From contig NC_135170.1 of assembly GCF_041146795.1 (NCBI RefSeq), positions 5,728,033 to 5,792,032 on the forward strand: a stretch of 64,000 nt of DNA, read 5' to 3'. The notes below the pieces were generated by a model. The model had not been told where the DNA came from and ran no database searches. It saw only the letters and a program-made list of their open reading frames with translations. The stretch is from Maylandia zebra. Lineage: Eukaryota > Chordata > Actinopteri > Cichliformes > Cichlidae. The translations under genes and the position numbers were made by a program. The number at the start of each line of letters is the position of its first letter. Position 1 is the stretch's first letter. Positions 44,476 to 57,323 of this stretch are shown here, in pieces.

Positions 44476-45068
44476 TGATATCGCAAGTAAATGCTGGACT
44501 ATCAATAATTTAAAATTGCTTAAAGTCAGTGAAGATGTTAAATAAAGCTTAATGTGCAGCTAAGCAATTATTTATATCTTTATATGCAGTGGTAAGGGAG
44601 CTTTCACTGCTTTAAGGCTTTTCAATGCATAGGTCAGCTTGTATGTCTTCTGAAAAAACAATTTTCACAGAACTAAACAAGAGAATGATTCTGTTGTTTA
44701 GTCAGAAAATCAACAGAATGACTGAAAAAAAAAAACCCATCTCCTTAAAAAATAATCAACTTTCATCATGCACATTCTTTGGGTTGTCAATGAGCTGACT
44801 GGTGCAGACCCATACCAACCATGGCCAAATTCGAACACTTTAAACAGAAAGAGCTGAAGAGCTGCGACAGGGAGCTGAGAGGAAGGGACTTCAGTGGCAA
44901 TGATCAGTTTCTCATAGAGATCCTGGAGCGACGCAAGGCAGCGACCAGAACACCAGGCCATGGCTCTACTGAATTGGGTCATCTATCCACATTAATTCCA
45001 TTTTCTTATGTTCTCCTTTCACTCTCTTTTTCTCCTGATTTAACAGAATTGTCTGCATAGGACAATTC
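44476..45068. other. Unassigned DNA
   Basis: No gene recognised. The frame at 44821-45060 (MAKFEHFKQKELKSCDRELR) has no family I know. Confidence 0.35.
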
Positions 45069-45663
45069 TGTCACAGCTGCCGAGGCAAGCCGTGTGGTGT
45101 TGGAGGAAAGGAGGACTCAATTCGAGTGATGTTTATTTACAGGGTGGTGTAATGGCAAACAGGCAGTGAGGGATGACAGGGAAGTAAAGAAACCTAACTG
45201 GAAAAACTAAATAACAAACCTGAGAACATACGAAATGGGGAGATCAGAAGAGAGCCGCAGACGGGGAACACAGACGAACCGGCAACAAGCAGGAGAACAC
45301 ACAGGGCTTTAATGCACACAGCAGTACTCAGGGGATGAGAGACAGGAGGGCAACACACCTGGAAAAGTCAGAGCTGATGGGACAGGGGAAACGTAAACTG
45401 AACACGCTCACACGAGACAGGGACCTTCAGAATAAAACAGGAAACTCAGACACAGAGAACCAGACAAGACGCCGAACTAACTAAACAGATTCACAAACAG
45501 ACAGTGTGACGCCATAGACAGACAGAACACAGAAGTGGGACCAGGGTAAGCACAGAACAAAAACCTAACAAATGGCAAATCATAACAGAATACCTAAACA
45601 AATACATAAACAAAAGCATAAAGAAACACAAAACACTGAGTCGGCAGACTCAGGACCATGACA
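45069..45663 (-). repeat. Solo LTR-like repeat (595 bp), copy 2
   Basis: On the minus strand it starts TGTCATGGTCCTGAGTC and ends CAGCTGTGACA (TG...CA), with AATAAAC about 60 bases before the 3' end. It shares its first 200 bases (+ strand) with 42014-42209. Flanking five-mers do not match (AATTC against CAGAC), so the insertion footprint is lost or rearranged. Confidence 0.65.
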
Positions 45664-46520
45664 CAGACATTCTTAAACAATACATGAGTGATTTTGGTCT
45701 TTGCAATGCTTGGCATTCACATCACCACACTCTCTGTCTCCCTGTCTCTCTGCAATTTTCCTACTATAACTAAGCATTTTATTCTATTTTGTGTAGTATT
45801 TTATTCTACTGTATATAGTATCTTATTCTGTTTTTTATAGTATGTTATTCTATTTTATCTTATCCTATTCAATTGTGTTTTTCTTAATTTTTACTGCTCT
45901 TATATATACTGCTCACTCACATCTCAGAAAGTGCTGTCAATAAGCTCCATTCTTTTCCTCTATGGCCTCATCTTGTGGCCATAGTTGGCTATTGTCACTG
46001 AAAGCTGCACGTACTTGCTCATGTGCGTTGTGGTCGTTCACAGTCAAGTGACTGTATGAGGCAACCTTCCGATTGCTCAGTTTTCACTGATCTGCACTTC
46101 ATATGGATATTGACATTTAACCATGCCATACAGTGCTCAAGCCTTTAAAATTAGCAGATTGTTTTTCTTATTAATATTTTATAATTAAATGAATAAAAAC
46201 ACGTATATAATATACTTCTGAGCTCCTTTTCCATTGATATGTGGTCCTCAAATGAGAGCCACTGCAAACATATGATTTATCGAATATGATGCAAAAGATT
46301 AAACAGAATGTAAAATATTTCAATTGAGCTGAATTCTTAACATATGCATTAGTAATATTAGTCCATTTAAGACTGATGATTATTCTGCAGAAGCATCCTT
46401 TTTAATATTCGACATTTCATTGAAATTTTTCAGGTTGTTTTTAAACTGTGTTTTATTGGGGGTTTTTCCTTAAAGGAATGTTTTCAAAAATTCCTCCACC
46501 ACATTGTTTTCTATAACGCT
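45664..46520. other. Unassigned DNA with a degenerate TATTTTATTCTA repeat
   Basis: About 45770-45870 holds three to four degenerate units around AGTATTTTATTCTA. The rest shows no feature. Confidence 0.4.
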
Positions 46521-46599
46521 TAGGCTGTTCCTGTAAGGGTAGTTCATTTAAGCTGGATAAACAGGTTTCCTCAGTGGTTAAATCCCAAATTTCAAAGGT

Positions 46600-47940
46600 C
46601 AAACACTTAATGCTGTACAAAGATCTTGAAAAACTGATACATGCCTTTTTGACCTCCATATTAGATCATTGTAACTCGCTCTACTCTGGAATCCAACTTG
46701 CTCACTCCAACGATTACAGCTCGTTCAAAATGCTGCGGCTCGTCACCTAACCAGGACTAGAAAGTTTGCCTCTATGACTCCAGTGCTCTCTGACTTACAT
46801 TGGCTGCCTATTAAATTTCGTATTGATTTTAAAATTCTGCTGCTTACTTTCAAATGCCTAAACCTAAGGCATTTGAAGTTATTTCATATTCTTCCCGCAG
46901 GCGATACGGTCTCTCAATCACACCACCACACAGTACTGACCCACACATATAGTTCTTACACACACACTGGACTTTCTGGACATTGGTTTTCACTTCATCA
47001 CTTAAATCACTTTAAGCATATTTGCACTGCACAAGACATAATGTGGATTGCACAACACTGGACATTATATTCTTCATTTCCAGTTAATACTTGTACAGCT
47101 GCTGTTATTGTGTATATATTTATTTATATTTCTTCATACATTCTTATATAGTTCTATATTGTGTATTTTGTTGTACAGTTGTTTTATTTTCAACTTTAAT
47201 TTATATATTTTATCTTATTCTTTCCCAGTTAAATTTACCCTTCATTCTAATTTGTGTTGTACAGTTATTTCATTTTTAACCTTAATTTATATTTTATTCC
47301 TTCCTAGTTAAATTTACCCTTTTTAATTTTTCATATTTATTTCCTATCTTATTCATAGCCTTTTCCTTTTTTGTTTTCTTTAGGTCACGAGCAGTTGTCC
47401 AAGCATTTCACTGCATATCGTACTGTGTATGACTGTGTACATGACAAATAAAATTTGAATTTGAATTTGAAACCACCTTGCCCCTGACTGTCTCACCAAC
47501 CTCCTCAGTCTCTATGCTCCCAGCTGTTATTTACGATCATCTGGTCAGTTACTTCTGGCCCAGCTCAGGCACTGTCTGAAGACTAGGGGTGATCGTGCTT
47601 TTGCCTCTGTAGAACAAAACCTCTGGAATAGTCTTCCCGCTACCGTTTGTGCCTCTGACTCCATTGAATCCTTTAAAGCACGTTTGAAAACTTACCTATT
47701 CAACCTGGCTTTCCGACTCGCTAATTCTCACCGCTCATTAATTGCTGTATTGCTACTCTCTCTCTGGATAATCATGATTCCTGCCTATCTCTACTTACTG
47801 ATGATTTTGCTTGTTTCTCTATTTTACCTTGTTTTAATGACTTCCTGTTAAGTGTAATCATTTACCTTTATTCCTTACTGTGAAGCACTACCCCCATGCT
47901 ATATAAATAAAATTCTACTGTATTGTATTGTATTGTAATA
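46600..47940 (+). mobile_element. CR1/L2-like LINE 3' part, split by another LINE tail
   Basis: The first part (46640-46910) encodes, in broken frames, a segment like ILDHCNSLYSGIQL and MTPVLSDLHWLPIKFRIDFK, the RT-to-C-terminal region of CR1/L2-type ORF2. Homologous-looking sequence resumes at about 47475 with the region equivalent to 'LW(N)SLP...SFK' and ends CTATATAAATAAAATTCTAC plus TGTAT units. Between them lies a second LINE 3' UTR. All frames are disrupted. Confidence 0.6.
46925..47474 (+). mobile_element. LINE 3' UTR insertion with (TTTGAA)n tail
   Basis: A T-rich 3' UTR ends GACAAATAAAATTTGAATTT and repeated GAATTT units, a typical non-LTR tail. It interrupts the older LINE at 46600-47940. 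No coding sequence is left. Confidence 0.55.
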
Positions 47941-50308
47941 AAGTACTTAGTAGTTTATTACTATTTAAATGATGTTAGGACAGAAATATTAGCTTCTTTC
48001 ATGATGAATTAAGTTCTAATTAAGTTTCCAGTAAAATGATTAATTGCAGCCACAGATTCCCAATTCAGATTACCTTCAATGCAATAACTTCTATTTTCAA
48101 TCTTTGCTTCATTTAAACTGCATCGTACTTATATCGATATGTTGTGATGGAAATTCCTTTTTCTTTTATGTATTGATCATGTATGTTAACAATGGTATAC
48201 ATATAGAGGTATTAGTTAAAGAGATGGAAAAGAAAGCATCATATATGTGTTTTATATTTTATTCTACACATACGCAATTAGGTATTGTAAGTTAGACTGA
48301 CGCATCCAGGCACCATGAGACATTAGGCAGATAGCAAAAGCCTTCTCCTTATCTTAGAGAGGAGGGGGCCTTGAGGGAACGATTCAAGAGGTAAATCTTT
48401 AGGTGACAGTTAAATGAAAAACAACTCTCACTAGGGGAAGGGGGCATAGGATGAAGTTTTCCTGGACCCTCTTTCCTACTGAAACACCTATTTCACCTGA
48501 AAGTAAGTTAGAAGCTTAAAGTAACATTTACATAATGCAAAACACTATGTGACTCTGTGAAATACTGTAAATGATCAGTTACTTAGTTCAACCATAAACA
48601 TTTGCTTAGCAGAAATTCTAAACAGAATCAGATGCTGAATATTACAGGAACTGGCTTCTCTGTTGTGGTCACTGAATGCTGCTGTATTTTCTTTTTTGGA
48701 CATTCTGATGGTGAACAGTCAGAAAACACACATGCAGTAATTGGTTTGTATTACGATCTAAGTCAGACTGCAGTTTTTGTGCTTTAAAAATTAAAGGTCT
48801 TATAATTTATATAACAGATACTCTCGAAGAGTATCTTATTTGAAAGTGGAGACAAGATTATCCACTGATCCAATTCACATTACCTCAATATTTTCTTTGA
48901 AGCTGGATTCAATTTAGATTCTTTCATGTTTTCTCTCCACGATAAAAAAAATCATAGAACATAAAATCAGTCTGCTACAGACCCCTAGTCCCACCAAAAC
49001 ATTCAGCTTAAGAGGAAACTATACAGTACATTTTCCCAGAAATAAATGTGGTTCAAAAATATACATAATATGCTTGAATAACATGTCTGAATGTATTTTA
49101 CCTTGTGTATTACATACAGTTTCTTCAAGGCCAGTGTACAATATACAGTTTAACCTCAATAAACCTAAAATTCAAGTACATACAATTGCCATACTGACAG
49201 TTACGGCAGTTATTAAGATGATTATCTAAATTGCATGTGACTGTGTTGGAAGAGATATAGCATAAATGCCCGTTCATCTCACGAGAGCTGTTGAATGTAT
49301 TCATTTAAGTAAGTTTTTTTTTAAATTAAGAATGTTTTAATTTGGCAGGAGCTGTAGGGAGATGTTTTTATGAGACAGAAGACAATTATATGCTCCAGTT
49401 ACACTTTAAAAATTTATTATCAAAATGGTTCAAATTTAAAATACGTTTTTCATGGCGCCGTGGACCTCCTCTCTCTGGCTCAGAGACAAAAGGCTGCAGT
49501 ATACACTTTTTTATTGCATGTCACAGAAACATGGTATTAACATGATTGATCAAAACAGTTTAGATTGGCCTTATGTCTGATATCAGCTCATGTTTGTTCT
49601 TCTGAAGCTTTCTGGGCATCTCATTATATGGAAACGCCACTTCATCCTTCTGTCAGCAAAACTCCCGTTGCCATGACAACCATCTCTGGTCCTCCGTCAA
49701 CCTGCAAAAAGATCCAGAGAGCTTTTCCAAGCCCAGAAATTTACAACCATGTTTATCTTCTGGTGCTTTCACTAGAGAGGCAACCCACCCCCTCAAATTC
49801 CTTGGAAACAGGGCCTCTCTCTGTAATGTCAAATAATATCAGAGTAGCAGTCCACCTCCAAAACTAGATGACACAATTGCTACATAGTGAAAGACAACAA
49901 AAAACGTTTAACACATGAGAAGAAATCTCCTATTTCGGTATTCTTGTTCCGGTCTCGTCCTCGCTCCCATCCTCACTTTCCAGGTTCACCAACATACTCC
50001 AACAATGGGCATCTGAAGCTGTGTATTTAAAAATTAAGGAAAGTACGCAATACCAAACACACCTTTCCTCTCCGCCAGAAGCATGTCTAAGACCTTCCTC
50101 AGTGACGTGTATACAAATTGTTCAAATAAACCTGAAATTGTATGTTAAGATTAAATTAGCCAATTAAACATTACAGTGGACAGAGTTATGAAGATCAGAC
50201 CTAATAAATAAACTGCTGGCTGGCAAATGCCATTCATTCACTGTAAGAAAGGTCATTGGCAAAAAAAAACCCCAAAACAAAATCAAGTCATTAATTATCC
50301 AATAATTG
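47941..50308. other. Unassigned DNA, no gene recognised
   Basis: AT-rich, with short random frames only. I see no splice-supported exon, TE end or tandem array. Confidence 0.4.
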
Positions 50309-51179
50309 AAATTATCCTACTGGACCAGCTCAGAATCTCATCTCTGATTTTTGCAGATGATGTGGTTCTGTTGGCTTCATCGGGTGAGGGCCTCCAGCTC
50401 GCACTGGAACGGTTCGCAGCCGAGTGTGAAACAGCGGGAATGAGGATCAGCACCTCCAAATCTGAGGCCATGGTTCTCAGCCGGAAAAGGGTGGAGTGCC
50501 CACTCCGGGTCGGGGATGAGTTCCTGCCCCAAGTGGAGGAGTTCAAGTATCTCGGGGTCTTGTTCGCGAGTGATGGGAGAAGGGAGCCGGAGATCGACAG
50601 ACGGATTGGGGCTGCAGCTGCAGTAATGCGGACGCTGCACCGGTCCGTCGTGGTGAAGAGGGAGCTGAGTGTAAAAGCGAAGCTCTCAATTTACCAGTCG
50701 ATCTACGTCCCTACCCTCACCTATGGCCACGAGCTGTGGGTAGTGACCGAAAGAACGAGATCGCGGATACAAGCGGCAGAAATGAGCTTCCTCCGAAGGG
50801 TGGCTGGCCTCTCCCTTAGAGATAGGGTGAGAAGTTCGGCCATCCGGGAGGGGCTCAGAGTAGAGCAGCTGCTGCTCCACATCGAAAGGAGCCAGCTGAG
50901 GTGGTTCGGGCATCTGACAAGGATGCCCCCTGGGCGCCTCCTGGATGAGGTGTTCCAGGCATGTCCCACCGGGAGGAGGCCCCGGGGCAGACCCAGGACA
51001 CGCTGGAGAGATTATATCTCTCGGCTGGCCTGGGAACGCCTTGGTATTCCCCCGGATAAGCTGGAGGAGGTGGCTGGGGAGAGGGAGGTCTGGGCCTCTT
51101 TGGTTAGGCTGCTGCCCCCGCGACCCGGCCCCGGACAAAGCGGATGAAGATGGATGGATGGATGGATGGAAATTATCCT
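50309..51179 (+). mobile_element. Rex3-like (RTE-clade) LINE, 5'-truncated, with (GATG)n tail and TSD
   Basis: The copy 50319-51169 is flanked by AAATTATCCT (50309-50318 and 51170-51179), a target duplication. It contains the C-terminal half of an RTE-type ORF2 and ends in a short GATG tandem tail at about 51145-51169, the ending described for Rex3 elements of fish. 5' truncation is normal for target-primed reverse transcription. Confidence 0.88.
50319..51147 (+). pseudogene. Rex3-like reverse transcriptase, C-terminal half
   Basis: Open frame of about 275 codons without a stop. It starts inside the RT domain at LIFADDVVLLASS (FADD is the catalytic box) and continues through GMRISTSKSEAMVLSRKR, FKYLGVLFASDGR, RRIGAAAAVMRTL, YGHELWVVTERTRSRIQAAE and the Arg-rich GRRPRGRPRTRWRDYISRLAW to a stop at 51147. 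The endonuclease and the first RT motifs are missing through 5' truncation. The apparent Met at 50227 is in flanking DNA and not part of the element. The lack of stops indicates a fairly recent insertion. Confidence 0.87.
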
Positions 51180-52993
51180 CTTAAGCAACAACGCCCCCAT
51201 ATACGGAGCCAAAAGGGAGGAGATCACATTTAGGGTTAGGTGTGCGTGCTAAAGAGGTTAAGTTCTTTAAAATAAAACTACAGATCTCGCGTCTCCCCTT
51301 CATAACCACCTTACTATCTATCCTCATTGTTGGCAGTCCGAATCAGCTGCGAACATCTTCCTCCTGTACAAAATAAATGCAAGCCCACCACCTCTGCAAC
51401 TCCTCTCCTCACCAGATTTGTGACCTTTAGCGTGGAGTGAATAGTTGGTGTGTTGTGTATTCATTGTTTTATTTTGTGTGTTTGTGACATTCATTAGTAC
51501 CCTCACTAAGGCAGGTTACAGTGTAAACACTGTCTCCAGGTGGAGCACAGGAGTGATACACCTCCTGTTTTGTATATGACTTTATTGTTTTAAAAATTTG
51601 GGCTTAAGTTTTCAAAATTTAGAATTTCAAGTTATGAAAATAATTTACTAAACACGTCTGTGGATTTTACAGTTAAAATCAAAATACAAGTACTACTAGG
51701 ATTTTGGTTTTTTGTGTTATTTCAGATCAGTTGTGTTAATAGAGTATGTCGATGAAAAAATAACTGTAAATTCAGACACCTGAGGTGGAGCTGAAAAGAA
51801 TGACACTAAGCAAGGCAAGGAAAAAAACAATTTGAAGGTGAAATACACATGTAAAATCAAAAGTAATCAATAATGGCCAATTATATTTTGGACCTCAGAG
51901 GGTTATTATGTTTATGGGGCAATCACTTTTTTTCCACAGAGGGCCATGCTGGTTTGGATGTTTTTCCCCTTAATGATAAACCCCTTAATTTAGAAACTGC
52001 AAGAATTAGGTGACACAGTCTGTGTGCAGATCTTTATCCACTTGGTAGAGCCCCAGAGCTAAACATGTAAAAGCAGGAAGTTGTTTTCAGGTCTGAAAAC
52101 ACAGCCTTCTCTGAGCTCATTACAATAAAGCATTTAACCAGAAATTCATATTAAATTAATATCACAGCTTAAAGTGAGGGCATTCACATGGACAGAATCA
52201 CACCCCCAATTACAGATACTGAAAAGGACTTCCCACATAATCCAGGAGTTAAACATTATAACAATAGCCTACATGAAGTATTAAACTTTTTGGAATTAAA
52301 CTATTGTGCTTGTTGTGCACATTGTTTTCCTGTATGGTTAGAGTAAGGGTGTACTTTTCCAGATATGGCTCTGATGAGTCATACAGGAAGCTAGCATAAG
52401 TACAAACCCACCACAAGAGAGATGGCTCATCAATGGTTACAGTTCTTTTTTCTTCTTAAAATTAGGTTAAAGTACTTCAAGCACCAGCACCCATTTGCTT
52501 TTCCTAAAACAATTGTGCCTTGTGTAGGCTTTCGTGCAGAATCCATGCACATACACAGTCAGGGTGCTCTGGAAAAGAACTGGAGGTTGTAAAACAAACA
52601 AAAAAAAACAGTTGATCCCGTTCAAGCAACCATAGACAACTTTGACATCTTTAAAAAAAAAAAACCTGATATAGAACATGGAACTGTAAACAGCATAAAG
52701 AACACTTCACAGAAAAACACTTCATTGTGGAGCCTGGTATTACATGACGATAACATGACAGCTTTGGGGAGAGAACACGATTGCTGTGTTGTCATATATA
52801 TATAACACTAAGGACAAAGAAAAACCGTTTAAATGGTAAATTGACCGTTTTTTATGCGTAACATTTACATTTAACCCTTATCTTCATGCCGATATTGCAT
52901 GCAAATGAGCAACATTTCATCTTTTAAATACAATGCTACAAGCCTGGTAATCTGAGGGTAGGAGTCAAATCTTTACTTTGCATGCACGCACGC

Positions 52994-53068
<75 letters not shown>

Positions 53069-53864
53069 AAACTGGGTAACAGCCAGGAATCTTGTGGTGT
53101 GGGTTTAGGGTGAAGGCTAGACTGGAGAAAAGAGCCAGGGTGCTCAGAATTACTGTAACAGAAGAAACAGGAGTCAAGGGGTGTTCTAGACACTGATCCA
53201 GGGTGAAACAGACAAATTGTGAACAGTCCGGGTTAGCAGTGAGTCAAGATTGGAGATCTGAGCTGTTCCAGTGAGTTGGGCAGGGAGGCAGGCAGGAGCA
53301 TGAGCAGTGAAGCTGCCGAGCACACCAGTGACTGAACAGAGATTTGGTTATTGGAAGTTAGAAGCTGGAGATCCAATGAACTGGAAGAAAACAGCACTCA
53401 CCCTGACCATGACAATTTGTATGCACAGAAAGATTTTTGAAAGACAAAAAGCTACAACTGAATAAATTGTGTATAAATGTATTGGATGTACACATTTGTA
53501 AAATAGCTGTACATGTAGTCATATTGCTTCAAATTTGTTTGTGGATTGGCGCATGCATTTGTTAGTACTCAAAAGTTACACACAAATTTACGGTACACGT
53601 TTGCAAAGATTATTTTAAGCTTATGGATCATATGGTATGCATTCATAGCCATTTTGGGTGTAAATATCTCTCCATAGTAATGTAGCATGGGGGACATGCA
53701 GGCTCAGCAAACACATGGATGTGGGGTACATGTAGCCACTGCACAGTGGAGTCTGGGTGGGAAGCCAACTGTTGATCCCAGTGTTGGTGTGAAATGTAGG
53801 ATACATCTGGGCACCGCAGTGTGTGACCCAGGCAAGGATGCTGTGGGCAGATCAGTTTTGGTTG
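51180..53864. other. Unassigned DNA, no gene recognised
   Basis: Only a CA microsatellite stands out. Frames are short or run through the repeat. Confidence 0.4.
52991..53064. repeat. (CA)n microsatellite
   Basis: About 36 CA units preceded by GCACGCACG variants. Confidence 0.97.
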
Positions 53865-54533
53865 TAGACTATGGGCTCAAATTGTACAGGTAGAGCTGCT
53901 CCAAAAACCCACAGAGCCCAGCAGCCAGCGCAAGAAATTCTGGATCCTTTGCTTTTAGTTAGCAGTTAGCATTAGCAGCATATCCTGCGTCGGCACTGTG
54001 ACTCACAGCAATGGTCCCGGGTCAGCCCTGACTTTGTGTTAAACTAATCCTAAAGTAATAATGGTATTTCTAACCACTGATATACCACAACTTTATCCTT
54101 TCAACAGCTGCTGAAAGTTATTGGGACCTAACTGCTATCGGATATTTATATAGAGATCCTCCAGCTTCAAACTGTATTACCCTTCAAGGACCTGCAGTTC
54201 AAAAAAGTGCCCTGCCGACAGCCAAACCCATCTGTTCTCTGATTGGATTGTTAAATTTGTGATTGACATGACATTGACCAATCAGATGAAAGAAAGAAAA
54301 ATAGGGTCAAAATTCGTCATTGTAACTTGCAGTTTCACACGTTTTTTTTGGGCTAAGTCCACACACAAATCTTTTTTACACACACAAATCTTTTTTACAC
54401 ACACAAATCTTTTTTACACACACAAATTCTTTTCACACATACAAATCTTTTTTACACATACAAATCCTTTACAAGTACAAAAGTGATTTACAAGTACAAA
54501 ATATTTATGACCACAATTTGAGCCCATAGTAGA
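53865..54533. mobile_element. MITE with 17-bp TIR and 4-bp TSD
   Basis: CTATGGGCTCAAATTGT (53869-53885) is mirrored by ACAATTTGAGCCCATAG (54513-54529). TAGA flanks both ends (53865-53868, 54530-54533). It has no transposase. A short tandem array lies near the right end. A 4-bp duplication is unusual for most fish MITE families (Chapaev-type elements make 4 bp), so the superfamily is open. Confidence 0.7.
54356..54478. repeat. Tandem array of about 19-bp units (TTTTTTACACACACAAATC type)
   Basis: Five to six copies of TTTTTTACACACACAAATC, degenerating to TTTTCACACATACAAATC, inside the MITE. Confidence 0.9.
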
Positions 54534-57119
54534 CAACTCCAGAGGAGAAAATCACGTCCTGTTTAAGGAGCCAGCTCAGACTTATAATAATAATAATTCA
54601 CAAACCAAAAGCTCAGTCTTGATGACCTGCTCTGACATTGGAAGGAAAGAAGGTGATGCGTGGGTTTGCTCACTGTGGAAACAGAGTTAGGCTTTGTTTT
54701 TGGTTTCCCCCCCATTTCCTCCCTGTTGACATTCTGAGCTGGAGCTTCTGCTTCAACCTGTGGTGGAGTTCCTGGCAGCTCATTCCTTCCTGCACCTGTT
54801 CTTAATGAAGGAACCCATATTTGAGGGGCCGACAGGAGCCACAGTCCTCTGCCAGATAATCCTCTCTGCTATGTCAACAGTTAACCCTGTCTTGTTTTTG
54901 TTTAACCTTAGTATATTATTGCCATTTACCCAGATTTTCTGCTTTCCACACAGGAACTTGTCTGAATTTACTGTTGGAAATTGGTTTGCTTAAACCTCAT
55001 GTCACCTGTGCACTGTGGATGCTGCTGGGACCATTCCCTTTAGCCTGCTAGCTGAAACCTGTAAAGAAGGAAATCACCAGCTAACCACCTCCCTGCCCAC
55101 TCTCTCTCTCTCTCTCTCTCTGTTCCATTCCAGGATCCGTGGACCGACCACGGCTGGACCCGTAAACCTTGCAAATTCTCTCTCATTTTTTAACAAATAA
55201 ATCAGGTTTATGGTCAAGTAGAGGTGGCGCGTTTGCAGTCTGCTCCAGTCCGGGGATTGCCTGTCTGTCTGTAGTGAGCTCTGTTTTCAGAGTGACGCGG
55301 TTTGTAAAGAATGTGGTTCAACAGTTTGTGGAAAAACTCTTGCTTGTGCCTTTAGTGAAACTCAATCAGACAAAAGTGGTGCAGTTTCTAGACGTGGTTT
55401 TCACATCTTTATTGATGCACCAGACAGATAATATATTTACGAAACATTTGGTGGTAAATGTGGTAGGCATGCAGTGAGCTGTTCTGAAAAACAGGATCCA
55501 TTGTGGTTGCAGTATCATTCGCATGGTTCAAATGTGCTGCATGCAGATGAAACAGAAAATGTCAGTGAAATGTGTTTCTCCCTTTTAATTCATTTTTCCT
55601 CATGGGTGAACATTAAAGAAATCATATGTTACATTCATATGTGAATCCAGGAACTTGCTGTTTATGTAATATTGTGAGGATTATTAATGTCTGATAACAA
55701 ACAAAGTGTTTTATGAAGTTAATTTTATTTTCATGCAATACAATGTGATTTTTATGAGATATTCAGAATCTTTGATGCAGTTGTTAACATATATTATAAG
55801 CACATAAGCTGATAAAATCAGATATACCAGTGTTAAGCTAGTGCTGTATCAACAGTCTGATGAGGATCCCACCCCCATCAGACTGTTTTTCGTTAACTAC
55901 ACCCCCTCAGTCACTGTACACAAGTGTCCAGCCCCTGAACTCTTAAGAGGTTTTTTCAAAACTCAGGCTGTTTGATTTCGTGGCTCCTTAATGTCTTGGA
56001 TATTTATGCTGAATAAATGAGATAAGAGTGAAACTTTAGAAGGAAGAAATGGTAAGACATGGATCATTTCTATACTGTAGCCAGTGGTTAAATATCATAG
56101 TTTTGTTCATTCTGTTACCATTAACACAACAATAAAATTTCAATGACATATGACATAAATATACATAAATAAATGTAAATGTGAATTCAGTTAATTATGA
56201 TATTAATTATAATGTTAATTTATTTTCATCTCTTATATGACTACTCCTGATTTCTGTCCAAAGAAATAAAAAGTATATAAATAAGAGTTTTGTTGTAGAT
56301 ATCATCCACGTGAAAGTTAACACTAAAAGAAAAAGGGAAACATTTGTGCAGACAAGGGCAGATGATTATATATTATATTTAGTTTGATTAATATTTTCTT
56401 CAGTGCCACATGCGAACATAATGGAGCAGTTTCCAGGGGGGTTATGACCCCCCCAATAATCAGACCCAACCAATATAACCCCCCCAGTAAAATTATGAAT
56501 TATCTTGCATAAATAGGCTGTTGATTTTCTTTACTCGTTTCAGCTATTACCAGCAAAACAGTTGCATGTTTAATCATCTGGCAATTTAAAAAGATTTATT
56601 TATTTATTTAGACAGAGATCTTGACCCCACCAATGTTCAGCACAAAGTTACGTGCCTTTTAGTGAAACTATATAAATTTGATACATCAAAGGCAAAAGAC
56701 AAAGTGTAGTCATTTTGTTGCTGTGAATATTTTTTATATAAATGTAAGGGGAGTTAAAATGTCAGGATTTTTAGATGTTCGAACATTGTCTCAGATTTCA
56801 GTGTGTGAAAAAATGCTTTTCAAGTTGGTTGATGCACCATTTTTTAAGAATATGTGTATTAAGTATTGATATATGAAGCAATCACTCTTGTGTCCAAATT
56901 TATTACTGCAAAATTTTTATGTAAATGCATTGGGTATGCCAGATATTGACTCTCCCTATACCAGATGCTGACTTTGCATCTTTAGTACTAAAATAAATAA
57001 AAATAATCTGCCACCTGACAGCTGTTGGGGGCAGGAGCATTAGAACTGCAATCTTTGCCCTTAGGTCCTTTGCTAGCAAACTGTCTACAACGTGAGTTTG
57101 TGTGTGTGTATGTCCGCAG
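54534..57119. other. Unassigned DNA upstream of the glycosyltransferase gene
   Basis: A (CT)n run is at about 55098-55120. A 10-bp hairpin (ACAGTCTGAT...ATCAGACTGT) lies at about 55851-55887. No upstream exon or promoter could be supported, although the transcription start of the downstream gene probably lies here. Confidence 0.4.
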
Positions 57120-57256
57120 ATGTCATTGAGTAGCACAAGGCTCCAGCTGGTGGCTGTTACTCTGATCATCCTGATGGTTTTCTATGTCATATATTTCTCT
57201 AACGTTAATGAAAATCTGTTCAAGTTTTCCAGCGCAACAAAACTAAGGTAATAATT

Positions 57257-57323
<67 letters not shown>

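Noticed and set aside
44821..45060. Small host gene starting MAKFEHFKQKELK
   Set aside because: No known family and no splice or promoter support; it ends in random-looking hydrophobic sequence next to an LTR.
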